Source: Cobetia amphilecti
GTDB lineage: Bacteria; Pseudomonadota; Gammaproteobacteria; Pseudomonadales; Halomonadaceae
Assembly (NCBI RefSeq): GCF_020217465.1
Contig: NZ_CP084115.1
Coordinates: 1,240,001 to 1,304,000 of the forward strand
Length of the DNA stretch: 64,000 nt
Direction of reading: 5' to 3'
Positions within the stretch are counted from its first letter, which is position 1, and each line of letters begins with the position of its first letter. Under the pieces are notes generated by a model. That model was not told the origin of the DNA. It made no database searches and was given only the letters and a program-made list of their open reading frames with translations. Positions 9,384 to 22,640 of this stretch are shown one piece after another. The translations under genes and the position numbers were made by a program.

Positions 9384-9419
9384 GCGTCAGCATGAATGAT
9401 CTGGGCGTCAGCATGAATG
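9384..9419. repeat. 15 bp direct repeat, two copies at 21 bp spacing
   Basis: GCGTCAGCATGAATG occurs at 9384-9398 and again at 9405-9419, in the region between cpdA and cysD. The function is unknown; it is one of many short repeats in this window. Confidence 0.8.
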
Positions 9420-9499
9420 CCCTCGGTGTCATCAGCGGGGTGCAAGGCCCACAGGTATCAGGTATGCCTTTTTGGTCTTAAAAGATAGTTTCTGATTCT

Positions 9500-9529
9500 T
9501 TGACGTTATCAAGGCGGGGCGAGTACCGT
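9500..9529 (+). promoter_or_regulatory. Possible cysD promoter
   Basis: TTGACG (9500-9505) and TACCGT (9524-9529) lie 18 bp apart, directly after an A/T-rich patch (about 9464-9505) that stands out in this GC-rich DNA. An A/T-rich patch upstream of -35 is where CysB binds in sulfate assimilation operons, but no specific CysB site could be assigned. Confidence 0.35.
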
Positions 9530-9644
9530 GTAACCATTCGGCGTGCTCCCTCGGGGCATCCATCTGTCGCTGACAGAGCGCGCCACTGACTTCACGGGCC
9601 GCCTCTCGGGGCGTGTCCCAACGCTCACGAGGTTGCCGCACGCA

Positions 9645-10556
9645 ATGCTTACCCCCGAACGTCAGACCCACCTCAAGCAGCTTGAGGCCGAATCCATTCA
9701 CATCATCCGTGAAGTGGCAGCGGAATTTGCCAATCCGGTCATGCTGTACTCCATTGGCAAGGATTCCGCCGTCATGCTGCACCTGGCGCGCAAGGCCTTT
9801 GCGCCGGGCGTCCCGCCGTTCCCGCTGATGCACGTCAACACCACCTGGAAGTTCCAGGAAATGATCAAGTTCCGCGACGAGATGGCCGCGGAAGTCGGCA
9901 TGGAGTTGATCGAGCACATCAACCAGGAAGGCGTCGAGGCGGGCATCAACCCGTTCGATCACGGCAGTGCCAAGTACACCGACATCATGAAGACCGCCGG
10001 TCTCAAGCAGGCACTCGACAAGCACGGCTTCGATGCCGCCTTCGGTGGTGCACGTCGTGATGAGGAAGCCTCGCGCGCCAAGGAGCGTGTCTACTCCTTC
10101 CGTGATCAGTACCATCGCTGGGACCCCAAGAATCAGCGTCCGGAGCTGTGGAACATCTACAACTCCAAGATCAACAAGGGTGAGTCCATCCGCGTCTTCC
10201 CGCTCTCCAACTGGACCGAGCTGGACATCTGGCAGTACATCTATCTCGAATCCATCAAGATCGTGCCGCTGTACTACTCCGCCGTGCGTCCGGTGGTGAA
10301 GCGTGACGGCCTCGACATCATGGTCGACGACGACCGTCTGCCGCTCAAGGAGGGCGAAGTGCCGGAAATGAAGTCCGTGCGCTTCCGTACCCTGGGCTGC
10401 TACCCGCTGACCGGCGCCGTGGAATCCACCGCCGCGACCCTGCCGGAAATCATCCAGGAAATGCTGCTGACGCGTACCAGCGAGCGCTCCGGGCGTGCGA
10501 TCGATCACGACCAGGCAGGCTCGATGGAGAAGAAGAAGCGCGAAGGTTATTTCTAA
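9645..10556 (+). CDS. cysD: Sulfate adenylyltransferase subunit 2
   Basis: 303 residues from ATG 9645; the in-frame sequence upstream is not conserved. The PP-loop appears as [18 protein letters not shown] (about 31-48), and [16 protein letters not shown] and the C-terminal [14 protein letters not shown] are characteristic of CysD. With CysN it forms APS from sulfate and ATP, the first step of assimilatory sulfate reduction. cysN follows after 158 bp. Codon usage is strongly biased towards C/G-ending codons, as expected of a well-expressed gene. Confidence 0.96.
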   Translation: MLTPERQTHLKQLEAESIHIIREVAAEFANPVMLYSIGKDSAVMLHLARKAFAPGVPPFPLMHVNTTWKFQEMIKFRDEMAAEVGMELIEHINQEGVEAGINPFDHGSAKYTDIMKTAGLKQALDKHGFDAAFGGARRDEEASRAKERVYSFRDQYHRWDPKNQRPELWNIYNSKINKGESIRVFPLSNWTELDIWQYIYLESIKIVPLYYSAVRPVVKRDGLDIMVDDDRLPLKEGEVPEMKSVRFRTLGCYPLTGAVESTAATLPEIIQEMLLTRTSERSGRAIDHDQAGSMEKKKREGYF

Positions 10557-10714
10557 GGTCGCCTCAGCACATTGCCTGCAGGCGCCGCCACGCGGCGCTT
10601 GATGACCCGAACGAACAATTCGCCTGATGAGTCGGCTCGCAGCCTCATGAGACACTGGTTCGCGACACTGGCTCGCCACCTCATCAGGCCCATGACAGCG
10701 GCAAGGAGAAGAGT

Positions 10715-12166
10715 GTGTCCCACGCGTCAGACAAGATTTCCGCGGATATCGAAGCCTACCTGCAAGAACACGAGCGCAAGGACCTGCTGCGCTTCATCAC
10801 CTGCGGTAGCGTCGATGATGGCAAGTCGACCCTGATCGGTCGTCTGCTGTTCGATTCCAAGCTGATCTATGAAGATCAGCTGGCCTCCATCACCCAGGCC
10901 TCCAAGACCAGCGGCACCACCGGTGACGAGGTCGATCTGGCCCTGCTGGTCGATGGCCTGCAGTCCGAGCGTGAGCAGGGCATCACCATCGATGTCGCCT
11001 ATCGCTTCTTCTCGACCGACAAGCGCAAGTTCATCATCGCCGACACGCCGGGGCACGAGCAGTACACCCGCAACATGGCCACTGGCGCCTCGTCCGCGAG
11101 CCTGGCGATCATCCTGATCGACGCGCGCTACGGCGTGCAGACCCAGACTCGTCGTCACAGCTTCATCGCCGACCTGCTGGGCATCCAGCACCTGGTGATC
11201 GCGGTCAACAAGATGGACCTGGTCGATTACTCCGAGACGCGCTTCAACGAGATCGTCGCCGAGTACCAGGAATTCGCCAACAAGCTGAACGCGCCGGACA
11301 TCCGCTTCGTGCCGATGTCCGCGCTCAAGGGCGACAACGTCGTCAATCGCAGCCCGTCACTGGACTGGTACACCGTCGATGGCGAAGCGGGCCCGTCACT
11401 GCTGGAGGTGCTGGAAACCGTCGAACTGACCCACGACCAGAACCTCAGCGATCTGCGCTTCCCGGTGCAGTACGTCAATCGTCCCAACCTCGATTTCCGC
11501 GGTTACTGCGGCACCCTGGCGGCCGGTGTCGTGCGTCCGGGAGACAGCGTCAAGGTGCTGCCGTCCGGCAAGGCCTCGACCATCGAGCGCATCGTCACCT
11601 TCGATGGTGATCTCGAGATCGCCTACCCGGGTCAGGCCATTACCCTGACGCTCGACGATGAGATCGACATCTCGCGTGGCGACTGGCTGGTGGCGGCGGA
11701 TGCCGAACTGCCGCTCTCCAATGCACTGGAAGCGGATGTCGTCTGGATGCACGAGAAGCCGCTGCAGCCGGGCCGTCAGTACGATATCAAGCTGGCGACC
11801 CGTGACCTGACCGGTCAGGTCAGCGCCATCGATTACCTCTACGACGTCAACACGCTGGAGCATCACGAGGGCGACAGCCTGGCGCTGAACGCCATCGGTC
11901 GCGTCCAGCTCGAGCTGACCCAGGCGGTGCCGGTAGACGACTACCGCTCAAGCCCGGGGACCGGCAGCTTCATCGTCATCGATCGTCTGAGCAACGTGAC
12001 CGTCGGCGCGGGCATGATTCGCGGCGTGGGTCGCGCCGGCACCCAGGCCACCACCCAGCAGACCGACTGGGCCGCGTTTGAAGCCGACCTCAATGCGCTG
12101 GTGCGCAAGCACTTCCCGCACTGGGAAGCGCGAGATGTGCGCGAGCTGCTCGGCCGCACCAACTGA
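10715..12166 (+). CDS. cysN: Sulfate adenylyltransferase subunit 1 (GTPase), GTG start
   Basis: 483 residues starting at GTG 10715, 7 bases after AAGGAGA. EF-Tu-like GTPase motifs are G1 GSVDDGKST, the DVAYRFF region, G3 DTPGHEQY and G4 NKMD, followed by two beta-barrel domains. It couples GTP hydrolysis to APS synthesis by CysD. Its length shows it is the single-domain CysN and not the CysNC fusion with APS kinase; no cysC is in the window. Confidence 0.95.
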   Translation: MSHASDKISADIEAYLQEHERKDLLRFITCGSVDDGKSTLIGRLLFDSKLIYEDQLASITQASKTSGTTGDEVDLALLVDGLQSEREQGITIDVAYRFFSTDKRKFIIADTPGHEQYTRNMATGASSASLAIILIDARYGVQTQTRRHSFIADLLGIQHLVIAVNKMDLVDYSETRFNEIVAEYQEFANKLNAPDIRFVPMSALKGDNVVNRSPSLDWYTVDGEAGPSLLEVLETVELTHDQNLSDLRFPVQYVNRPNLDFRGYCGTLAAGVVRPGDSVKVLPSGKASTIERIVTFDGDLEIAYPGQAITLTLDDEIDISRGDWLVAADAELPLSNALEADVVWMHEKPLQPGRQYDIKLATRDLTGQVSAIDYLYDVNTLEHHEGDSLALNAIGRVQLELTQAVPVDDYRSSPGTGSFIVIDRLSNVTVGAGMIRGVGRAGTQATTQQTDWAAFEADLNALVRKHFPHWEARDVRELLGRTN

Positions 12167-12268
12167 TTCCGTCCTGTAGCGACAGCAGCATGGAAGTCAG
12201 CGGAATACCAACAACAACGCTGGACACGCAATAACAACACGGCCTGCTGGAATGAAGCCGGAGAACGC

Positions 12269-12305
12269 AAAAGCCCCCATGGCCGCAAGGCGATGGGGGC
12301 TTTTT
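12269..12305. terminator. Terminator shared by convergent cysN and hmp
   Basis: AAAAGCCCCCAT pairs with ATGGGGGCTTTT around GGCCGCAAGGCG, with T-runs on both sides, so it can serve both strands. Confidence 0.9.
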
Positions 12306-12331
12306 GCATGGTGCGGCTCACACCTGGCGCA

Positions 12332-13549
12332 TCAGGCGACAGCAGTGTCGATGGCGAGCGGGGTGGAGGGGCCGAAATGCTCGTGGTGACATTGGCTGAG
12401 CGGTACGCCGATACGGCTGAGGTGCTGGATCATGCTCTGCATGAAGCCATGCGGGCCGATCACGAAGGCCTGCAGCGACTCGGCGCTGGCACCGGTCGCG
12501 GCGATCTGCTGCGCCAGCCAGTCGCGCTCGATGATGCCCAATTGCGCATGGGGCGGCAGCGTCTCGGCCTGTTCGTAGCAGACCTGATAATGCAGCTGCG
12601 TTGGATACTGCGCGACCAGCGCCTTGAGGGTGGCGTCGAAGGCATGCACCTCGGGATTGCGCGCCGCATGCAGGTAGATCACCTGGCGGCCCGCCGCCAG
12701 CGCCGCCGTCAGCAGCGACAGCATCGGCGTCTGGCCGACACCCGCCGACAGCAACAGCACCGGGGCATCGGCGCTCTGCGGGGCAGCATGCTCGAAGGTC
12801 AGCTCGCCGGCCGGTGGCAGCAGTTCGATCTCGTCACCTGTCTTCAGCGCATGCAGGTACTGGCTGGACTGGCCGTGGGCCTCACGCTTGACCGAGATAC
12901 GGCAGAAGCGCTCGTCCGGCGCGTGGGACAGGCTGTAATGACGATGGATCACGCCCTGGGGTGTCGTCAGGCGCATGCCGATGTACTGGCCCGGCAGGAA
13001 GGAGAACATCGGGCCTTCCACCGGTGCCAGGTACAGCGAGCGAATCTCGCGGCTCTCGTCCTGCGTGCGCACGATGCGGAAGCGGCGCAGCCCCTGCCAG
13101 CCGCCGCGGGTAGCGGCGAAGCTGTCGTAGCGGCCCTGCTCGGCGGCGATCAGCACAGCGGCCAGTTCCCCATAGAGGGCGCCCCAGGCATCGGCGATCT
13201 CCGGCGTGACGGCGTCCCCCAGCACCTCGCCGATGGCGGCCATCAGGCACTCGCCGACGATGGGGTAGTGTTCCGGCAGGATATTGAGCGAGACATGCTT
13301 GCTGACCACGGGCGCCAGCAGGCGGTCCACCGCCTCACGCGAGTGGCGTGCGCCGACATAGGCGAGTACGGCGCCGGCCAGCGCACGGGCCTGGCCGCCG
13401 CTGGCCTGGTGGGTCTGGTTGAACAGCGGCTTCACCTCGGGATAGCGCTCGAACATCAGCGGATAGAAGCGCGCCGTGATGGCATTGAGATGCTCGGCGA
13501 CGACGGGAGCGGTGGCGGCGATCAGGTCTTCCTGGGCGTTGGTCAGCAT
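12332..13549 (-). CDS. hmp: Flavohemoprotein / nitric oxide dioxygenase
   Basis: 405 residues. The N-terminal globin domain keeps the key residues at canonical positions: Tyr29, Gln53 and the proximal His85 in VSKHVSLN. The FAD domain follows (RHYSLSHAPDE) and then the NAD domain (LLLSAGVGQTPMLSLL and the C-terminal HHEHFGP). By family it oxidises NO to nitrate using O2 and NADH. The start ATG 13549 has GAGGTATCGTC before it. It is transcribed divergently from norR, from a sigma-54 promoter at 13584-13598. Confidence 0.96.
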   Translation of the reverse strand: MLTNAQEDLIAATAPVVAEHLNAITARFYPLMFERYPEVKPLFNQTHQASGGQARALAGAVLAYVGARHSREAVDRLLAPVVSKHVSLNILPEHYPIVGECLMAAIGEVLGDAVTPEIADAWGALYGELAAVLIAAEQGRYDSFAATRGGWQGLRRFRIVRTQDESREIRSLYLAPVEGPMFSFLPGQYIGMRLTTPQGVIHRHYSLSHAPDERFCRISVKREAHGQSSQYLHALKTGDEIELLPPAGELTFEHAAPQSADAPVLLLSAGVGQTPMLSLLTAALAAGRQVIYLHAARNPEVHAFDATLKALVAQYPTQLHYQVCYEQAETLPPHAQLGIIERDWLAQQIAATGASAESLQAFVIGPHGFMQSMIQHLSRIGVPLSQCHHEHFGPSTPLAIDTAVA

Positions 13550-13583
13550 GACGATACCTCTGATTGATGTCCCTCCCTCTATG

Positions 13584-13598
13584 GCAAGGGGCGTGCCA
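13584..13598 (-). promoter_or_regulatory. Sigma-54 (-24/-12) promoter of hmp
   Basis: Read on the minus strand the sequence is TTGGCACGCCCCTTGC, an exact match to the TGGCAC-N5-TTGC consensus. The -12 element is about 35 bp from the hmp ATG, leaving a leader of roughly 20-25 nt with the ribosome binding site. The adjacent divergent gene encodes a sigma-54 activator, which makes chance agreement unlikely. Confidence 0.9.
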
Positions 13599-13637
13599 AC
13601 TCTCGAGGCCAGTCGTCATGCGCTTTGCAGGTCTATG

Positions 13638-13698
13638 ATGTCAAAATGACATGGTCATGTGGCGTGTTTTAATGACATCAAGCGTGTCATGATGACAT
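13638..13698. promoter_or_regulatory. Three NorR-type binding sites upstream of hmp
   Basis: Three aligned 15-mers fit GT-N7-AC: ATGTCAAAATGACAT (13638-13652), GTGTTTTAATGACAT (13664-13678) and GTGTCATGATGACAT (13684-13698). Centre spacings are 26 and 20 bp. The nearest lies about 45-50 bp upstream of the -24 element of hmp, the normal distance for an enhancer-binding protein. Three sites are also what E. coli NorR uses at norVW (family knowledge). Confidence 0.85.
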
Positions 13699-13742
13699 CA
13701 ACCTTCAGTCCTCTCACTCCCGATACCCGCAAGGATGACCGC

Positions 13743-15515
<1,773 letters not shown>

Positions 15516-15567
15516 GGCGCGAGGCAGTGCCTGAGACGAGGGGCAGTGTCTGAGGAGAGAAAAGAAG

Positions 15568-15598
15568 ACGGCGATGCTCATGGAGCATCGCCGTTCTT
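15568..15598. terminator. Terminator between convergent norR and cmoB
   Basis: ACGGCGATGCTC pairs with GAGCATCGCCGT around ATG; T-rich on the plus side (TCTTGT) and with A-rich DNA before the stem, so it may work in both directions. Confidence 0.75.
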
Positions 15599-15679
15599 GT
15601 ATCTGTGCCGCCGCTGGCCCTGGCGCGACGAGAAGTCCGTGTCTCTAACGCGCGTTCAGGCGCCCGCTCAGACGCCAGT

Positions 15680-16708
15680 TCAGGCGCGAGTGGCGATCAG
15701 CACCGCACGCCGCGGCGCCGGGTGGCCTTCGCGGGTCAGGCTCGGGTCAGCGGGATCGAGGAAGTCGCTCAGCGAGTGGTAGGTCATCCAGTCGGTGGCA
15801 CGCTGCTCGTCCAGAGTGGTCACGGCTTCATCGACGATGCGCACGTCCTTGAAGCCGGCGCGCTCGCACCAGTGGGCCAGCGCCTGCGAGGAGGGCAGGA
15901 AGTAGACGTTGGGCATCGCGGCGTAGCGCTCGCCGGGCATCAGCACCGTCGTCACGTCACCTTCCACCACCAGGGTTTCCAGCACCAGTTCGCCGCCGGG
16001 ACGCAGGGTGTCGCGCAGCTGGAAGAGGTGGTCCATCGGCGAGGGGCGATGATAGAGCACGCCCATCGAGAATACGGTATCGAAGGCGCCCATCTTCGCT
16101 GGCACATCCTCGATGCCCACCGGCAGGAAGTGCAGGTTGCGGCCCAGGGGGTGGTCCGCGCCGATGAAGTGGCGCACGGCATGGAACTGGCAGTAGAAGC
16201 GCGGTGAAGGGTCGATCACCAGCGTGAAGGCCGCACCTGCACCGACCATGCGCCAGCCGTGGTAACCATTGCCGCCGCCGACATCCAGCACACGGCGATG
16301 GGTGAGGTCCGACAGGTGCGGCGCGAGACGCTGCCACTTCCAGTCGGAGCGCCATTCGGTGTCGATATGGATCTCGTCGAGCTGATAGGGGCCCTTGCGC
16401 CACGGCATCATCGCACGCAGCAGATTCTCGCTCTGGCGCAGCTGGCCGCTAGTCAGGCCAGTGGGAAAGCGTGCACCGACCCGGTCGGCATCCAGCTGCA
16501 CATCGCGCGCGTCGGGCAGGGCGGGCAGCTTTTCCAGCGCGCCATGCCAGGCCTTGAGGTCGGCGTGACGCTTGCGGTCCAGGCCATTGGCCAGTTGCTC
16601 GGGCAGGGCGCCCAGCCAGCGGGCGAAGCCGTCGCCGACGGCGCCTGGCTCACAGGCAAGCTCGGTGAAGGCGCGGTAAAGGTCGCGGTCATACGGGGAA
16701 ATGCTCAT
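15680..16708 (-). CDS. cmoB: tRNA U34 carboxymethyltransferase CmoB
   Basis: 342 residues. The N-terminal region has the CmoB helices (GPYQLDEIHIDTEWRSDWKW). The Rossmann core has VLDVGGGNGYHGWRMVGAGA (about 140-159), then VIDPSPRFYCQF and FSMGVLYHRPSPMDHL. The family transfers the carboxymethyl group from carboxy-SAM to 5-hydroxyuridine at tRNA position 34. It lies 31 bp downstream of cmoA in the same operon. Confidence 0.95.
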   Translation of the reverse strand: MSISPYDRDLYRAFTELACEPGAVGDGFARWLGALPEQLANGLDRKRHADLKAWHGALEKLPALPDARDVQLDADRVGARFPTGLTSGQLRQSENLLRAMMPWRKGPYQLDEIHIDTEWRSDWKWQRLAPHLSDLTHRRVLDVGGGNGYHGWRMVGAGAAFTLVIDPSPRFYCQFHAVRHFIGADHPLGRNLHFLPVGIEDVPAKMGAFDTVFSMGVLYHRPSPMDHLFQLRDTLRPGGELVLETLVVEGDVTTVLMPGERYAAMPNVYFLPSSQALAHWCERAGFKDVRIVDEAVTTLDEQRATDWMTYHSLSDFLDPADPSLTREGHPAPRRAVLIATRA

Positions 16709-16739
16709 GCGCTGGGTCGGGTCCGTGCAGGCGTAGCGG

Positions 16740-17486
16740 TCATTCGGCGGCTTTGAAGGCGACCATCGATGCGAAATTCAGGTATTGCAGCCAGGTATGG
16801 CTGCGCTGGAAGCCGGCGCGCGCCAGGCGCTCGTGATGCGTGTTCAGGCTGTCGGGCTTCATCACGTCCTCGAGGGCCTCTCGTTTCTGGGAGATTTCCA
16901 GATCGGAGTAGCCGTTGGCACGTTTGAAGTCATGATACCGTTCGATCAGCCAGGCATTCTCGATCGGATCATCGCTGATGATCTTCTCGGAGAGGATCAG
17001 CACGCCGCCGGGTTCCAGCGCCGCGAACAGCTTGTCGATCACGGCGTCGCGGTCTTCCGGCGGCAGGAACTGCAACGTCAGATTGACCACGATCATGCCG
17101 GCCGGCTGATAGTCGAGGGTGCGAATGTCGGCTTCGGTGACGTTGATGCGGTGGTCGGGGAAGGCCTCGGCGAGTTCGCGGCTGGCGCGCTCGACCATCG
17201 GTCTGGACAGATCGACGGCTTCGATCTCGATATCCTCGGCGGCCATCTCGCGGGCCAGCGCCATGCTGGCAGCACCCAGTGAGCAGCCCAGATCATAGAC
17301 CCGCGCGCCGGGGCGCAGGTGGGCACGGGCCATCAGGCCCAGCATGGCGATGATCTGACCGTAACCCGGCACCGAGCGGCGCAGCATGTCCGGAAAGCAG
17401 CTGACGACCTGCTCGTCGAAGGAGAAGCTGGCGACACGGTCAAGGGGTGTCGTAAATATCGCGTCACGGTAAGATGCATCACTCAT
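16740..17486 (-). CDS. cmoA: Carboxy-S-adenosyl-L-methionine synthase CmoA
   Basis: 248 residues. The N-terminal FSFDEQVVSCFPDMLRRSVPGY (split here as FSFDEQVVSCF and DMLRRSVPGY) is the CmoA signature, followed by VYDLGCSLGAASMALARE (motif I) and LTLQFLPPEDR. CmoA makes carboxy-SAM from SAM and prephenate, the donor used by CmoB. Together with cmoM at 3.2 kb the window encodes the late mcmo5U34 pathway. Confidence 0.95.
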   Translation of the reverse strand: MSDASYRDAIFTTPLDRVASFSFDEQVVSCFPDMLRRSVPGYGQIIAMLGLMARAHLRPGARVYDLGCSLGAASMALAREMAAEDIEIEAVDLSRPMVERASRELAEAFPDHRINVTEADIRTLDYQPAGMIVVNLTLQFLPPEDRDAVIDKLFAALEPGGVLILSEKIISDDPIENAWLIERYHDFKRANGYSDLEISQKREALEDVMKPDSLNTHHERLARAGFQRSHTWLQYLNFASMVAFKAAE

Positions 17487-17690
17487 GGATCAAGGCTTCA
17501 TCGGGCAGTGGGCCATGGCGACATGCCTGTGGCCGAGGACCGGCCGGGCAGAGCGCCCCGTCGGGCCCGCCATTCTACGCATTCGGCGCCCGTGACGCAC
17601 CCGTCACGGCCGGCGGGTGATGCCTCCATCAATCGATTTCAGGCCGGGCCATGCAGGGCCGGTCATTACACTTCAAGGAGAGAGGTGGCC

Positions 17691-19394
17691 ATGTCCACTC
17701 AATCAGCGGCACGTTCTGCGCGTCGTAATACCCAGGCCTGGCAGGCTCTCGCGCGCCATCATCAAGAGCAGATGGCCGATGTGCATCTGAAGGACCTGTT
17801 CGCCGAGGATGCGGCGCAAGGGCGTGACCGAGTGGCGACCTTCACGCGCTCAGCCGCGGGACTGCGTCTGGATCTCTCCAAGCAGCGCCTCACGGGCGAG
17901 ACCCTGGAGCTGCTGCTGGATCTGGCGCGCGAAACCGGCGTCGAGCAGGGCATCAAGCGCCTACTTGCCGGTGAACATGTCAATCGCTCCGAAGACCGTC
18001 CGGCGCTGCACGCCGCGCTGCGTCTGCCGCGCTCCGCCAGCCTCGAGGTGGACGGCGAGGATATCGTGCCGGCCATCCACGAGAGCCTCGAGCACCTGGC
18101 CGAGATGGTCGACACCTTCCACAGCGGCCAGTGGCGCGGCGCCACCGGCAAGCCGATCACCGACGTGGTCAACCTCGGTGTCGGTGGCTCGGACCTGGGC
18201 CCGCTGATGGTCTCCAGCGCCCTGAGCGATTGCCGTCCCAAGGACATCCACGAGATCGGCGTGCACTTCGCCTCGACCATGGATGGCTCCCAGCTGGCGG
18301 ATTATCTGGAATCCTTCAGCCCGGAAACCACGCTGTTCATCCTGTCCTCCAAGTCATTCTCGACCATCGACACGCTGTCCAATGCCCGCACCGCGCGCGA
18401 CTGGCTGAAGTCACGCCTCGATCCGGAAGGGCGCTTGGAAGCGCTGATCAACCGTCAGCACTTCATCGGCGCTTCCGCCAAGCCGGAAAAGATGACCGAG
18501 TGGGGCATCGCGCCGGAACACCAGCTGCTGTTCTGGGATTGGGTCGGCGGTCGCTATTCGCTGTGGGGCACCATCGGTCTGCCCATCGCGCTCAATGTCG
18601 GCATGGACAACTTCCGTCGTCTGCTGGCCGGGGCGCATGAGCTGGATGAGCACTTCCGCACCGCGCCGCTGGAAGACAACCTGCCGGTGCTGCTGGCGCT
18701 GGCCGGGATCTGGAACAACAACTTCCTTGATATCCGCGCCCACTCCATCCTGCCCTACGACGGTCGCCTGGAGTACTTCGCAAGCTACCTCGAGCAGCTG
18801 GAGATGGAATCCAATGGCAAGTCGGTGACCAATGATGGCGAGATGATCGACTACTCGACCTGTCCGGTGCTGTGGGGCCAGCTGGGGCCGAACGCCCAGC
18901 ACGCCTTCTATCAGCTGCTGCACCAGGGCACCCAGGCGGTCGAGTGTGACTTCATCGCGCCGATGTGCCGTTATGATCACGTCGAGGACGCCGAGACACG
19001 CGCCCACCTCAAGGCGCAGCACCGTCTGACGCTGGCCAATTGCTTTGCCCAGTCACGTGTGCTGATGCTGGGTGATGACGCCATTCCCGGTGATGAGGCG
19101 CAGCCGAACCACAAGCGCTACCGTGGCAATCAGCCGTCGACCACGCTGTTGCTGGAAACGCTGACACCGGAAACGCTGGGTGCGTTGATTGCGCTCTACG
19201 AGCAGAAGGTCTTCGTTCAGGCCACCATCTGGGATATCAATCCATTCGATCAGTGGGGCGTGGAGCTGGGCAAGCAGATCGCCACCGCCACCGAAGCGAC
19301 CATGACCACTGGCGAAGGCTTCGAGACGCTGGATGCCTCCAGCCGTGCGCTGATCGAAGCGGTGTGGGCAGCCCAGGATCAGGACCCGCGCTGA
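17691..19394 (+). CDS. pgi: Glucose-6-phosphate isomerase
   Basis: 567 residues from ATG 17691, preceded by AAGGAGAGAGG; the longer open frame upstream overlaps cmoA and is not conserved. Pgi signatures are present: VNLGVGGSDLGPLMVS, the substrate loop SKSFSTIDTLSNA, GGRYSLWGTIGLPIAL, the catalytic His region NAQHAFYQLLHQGT and the Lys region QWGVELGKQIA. It interconverts glucose-6-P and fructose-6-P. Its location between cmoA and yqiA is unlike that in enterics. Confidence 0.96.
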   Translation: MSTQSAARSARRNTQAWQALARHHQEQMADVHLKDLFAEDAAQGRDRVATFTRSAAGLRLDLSKQRLTGETLELLLDLARETGVEQGIKRLLAGEHVNRSEDRPALHAALRLPRSASLEVDGEDIVPAIHESLEHLAEMVDTFHSGQWRGATGKPITDVVNLGVGGSDLGPLMVSSALSDCRPKDIHEIGVHFASTMDGSQLADYLESFSPETTLFILSSKSFSTIDTLSNARTARDWLKSRLDPEGRLEALINRQHFIGASAKPEKMTEWGIAPEHQLLFWDWVGGRYSLWGTIGLPIALNVGMDNFRRLLAGAHELDEHFRTAPLEDNLPVLLALAGIWNNNFLDIRAHSILPYDGRLEYFASYLEQLEMESNGKSVTNDGEMIDYSTCPVLWGQLGPNAQHAFYQLLHQGTQAVECDFIAPMCRYDHVEDAETRAHLKAQHRLTLANCFAQSRVLMLGDDAIPGDEAQPNHKRYRGNQPSTTLLLETLTPETLGALIALYEQKVFVQATIWDINPFDQWGVELGKQIATATEATMTTGEGFETLDASSRALIEAVWAAQDQDPR

Positions 19395-19405
19395 GCCCAC
19401 GGCGG

Positions 19406-19440
19406 ATGTGAGTGAGAGTGGGTGTGAGTGTGAGTGTGTA
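19406..19440. repeat. GTGTGA-type microsatellite
   Basis: A run of GTGAGT/GTGTGA hexamers right after pgi (for example GTGTGAGTGTGAGTGTG). No role is evident. Confidence 0.7.
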
Positions 19441-19495
19441 AGGGCATGCTGATATGCCATGCAAGACGAGCGGCGGCGTCAGTCGTCGCTCTCTG

Positions 19496-19523
19496 TTGAT
19501 TTATACAGTATTCTCGCTATCCT
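19496..19523 (+). promoter_or_regulatory. Putative sigma-70 promoter upstream of yqiA
   Basis: TTGATT (19496-19501) and TATCCT (19518-19523) are spaced 16 bp apart in an A/T-rich island. The distance to the yqiA start is about 150 bp. TATACAGTA inside it resembles only half a LexA box. Confidence 0.5.
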
Positions 19524-19669
19524 ATAAGCGAATCAATCGTTTACACTAGACAGCACGACGCGGACCGTCGAAAACCCTGCTTCCAGCGTATGAACGCTCG
19601 AGAGATGCCCAGCCATCTTGAGGCGTGGGAGGGGAGGTTTCGCGGTCTGGCGTGTTGTCGGGAGTGCTG

Positions 19670-20422
19670 ATGGCCAATTCCCCCTTTCCGTCAGATACGG
19701 CAGCGATGCACGCCACCGCGCCCGTCAAGGGTCTGCTGTATCTGCACGGCTTCAATTCGGCCAGTTGTTCGCCCAAGGCACGCTTGATGCAGCGCGCGGC
19801 AGAGCAGTTCGGCCTGCCGTGCGTGATGCCGGACATCCCCCCGGAGCCCGGCGCGGGTCAGGCGGCGGTCAACGCGGCCTATCTCACGTTGTGTGAGCGC
19901 CTGGCGCTGGACCCCGCAGACCCTGCCTGTGATGACGCCATCATGGTGATCGGCAGCTCCATGGGCGGCTTTCTGGCTACCTGGCTGGTCGCGCGTGAGG
20001 CCGCACGCCTCGAGGGGCCGGCAGGCCCTTCACAGAGCGTCTGGCGTCAGGGGCCGCGCAGTGTGCTGATCAATCCGGCCGTGCGTCCCGCGCGACTGGT
20101 CAGCGAATGGCTCGGCTCGGTGCATGCCAACCCCTATACCGGCGTGACGTTCACCGTCACCGAGGAGTTCGGGCCTGGGCTGCTCGCATTGGAAGCGGAA
20201 CCGGTCACGGCGCAGCGCACCCTGGTGCTGTTGGCGACGGCCGATGAGACATTGGATGTCAATGATACCGCAGGGCTCTATCAGGGAAGTCGCTTGATCA
20301 TCACGCCGGGTGGCGATCACGGCTTTGCGCAGCTGGCGGAATATCTGCCGGCGATCATGGCGCATGGCGGGCACCGGCTGGCCCCCGCCACCGCAGCGGC
20401 GATGCATGTCGCGCCGGACTAG
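19670..20422 (+). CDS. yqiA: YqiA/YcfP-family alpha/beta-fold esterase
   Basis: 250 residues from ATG 19670, which follows GGGAGTGCTG; a start 15 codons earlier is possible. LLYLHGFNSAS opens the fold, and GSSMGGFLATWL holds the nucleophilic serine of the UPF0227 family. The Asp in LATADETLD and the His in GGDHGFAQL complete the triad. The E. coli homologue is an esterase for short acyl chains with unknown physiological substrate. It precedes parE as in enterics. Confidence 0.88.
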   Translation: MANSPFPSDTAAMHATAPVKGLLYLHGFNSASCSPKARLMQRAAEQFGLPCVMPDIPPEPGAGQAAVNAAYLTLCERLALDPADPACDDAIMVIGSSMGGFLATWLVAREAARLEGPAGPSQSVWRQGPRSVLINPAVRPARLVSEWLGSVHANPYTGVTFTVTEEFGPGLLALEAEPVTAQRTLVLLATADETLDVNDTAGLYQGSRLIITPGGDHGFAQLAEYLPAIMAHGGHRLAPATAAAMHVAPD

Positions 20423-20484
20423 CAGGTCATGCGCGTGGTGCTTTCTGCTACGACACACCACGACCTGGCTGGGCACGGCACCTC

Positions 20485-20514
20485 TTGGCACGACATGGAT
20501 TGGCACGACTTGGC
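20485..20514. repeat. 15 bp direct repeat upstream of parE
   Basis: TTGGCACGACATGGA (20485-20499) is followed by TTGGCACGACTTGGC (20500-20514), with further degenerate GGCACG copies on the left. It lies in the 213 bp yqiA-parE gap. Confidence 0.65.
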
Positions 20515-20588
20515 AGGGCGTTCGATGCTGAACGCCAGGCGCCGGTCTCTCTTTTTTCAGGAATCCGTTGTCCGTCTCGCGCACGTGA

Positions 20589-22517
<1,929 letters not shown>

Positions 22518-22582
22518 TCATCGTGAGCTTCGAGCGCAGCTGAACTTCGAAAGCCAGACAAGCTGCGCGACAGCATTCTTTC

Positions 22583-22614
22583 GGGAGCGCCACAGTCAGG
22601 CGCTCCCCGGTTTT
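22583..22614 (+). terminator. Hairpin terminator or attenuator between parE and parC
   Basis: GGGAGCGCC (22583-22591) pairs with GGCGCTCCC (22599-22607), followed by CGGTTTT. It lies 27 bp before the parC start, so it could lower read-through from parE or sit in the parC leader. Confidence 0.65.
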
Positions 22615-22640
22615 ACGCTCGTAATCAAGGTCAAGCGCCC

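Noticed and set aside
9432-10679. A 415-codon minus-strand frame over cysD
   Set aside because: Antisense shadow of a strongly conserved gene.
12293-13567. A 424-codon plus-strand frame over hmp
   Set aside because: Shadow of hmp; no family features and it crosses the shared terminator and the hmp start.
19500-19510. LexA box near TATACAGTA
   Set aside because: Only one half-site; no CTGT partner at the right spacing.
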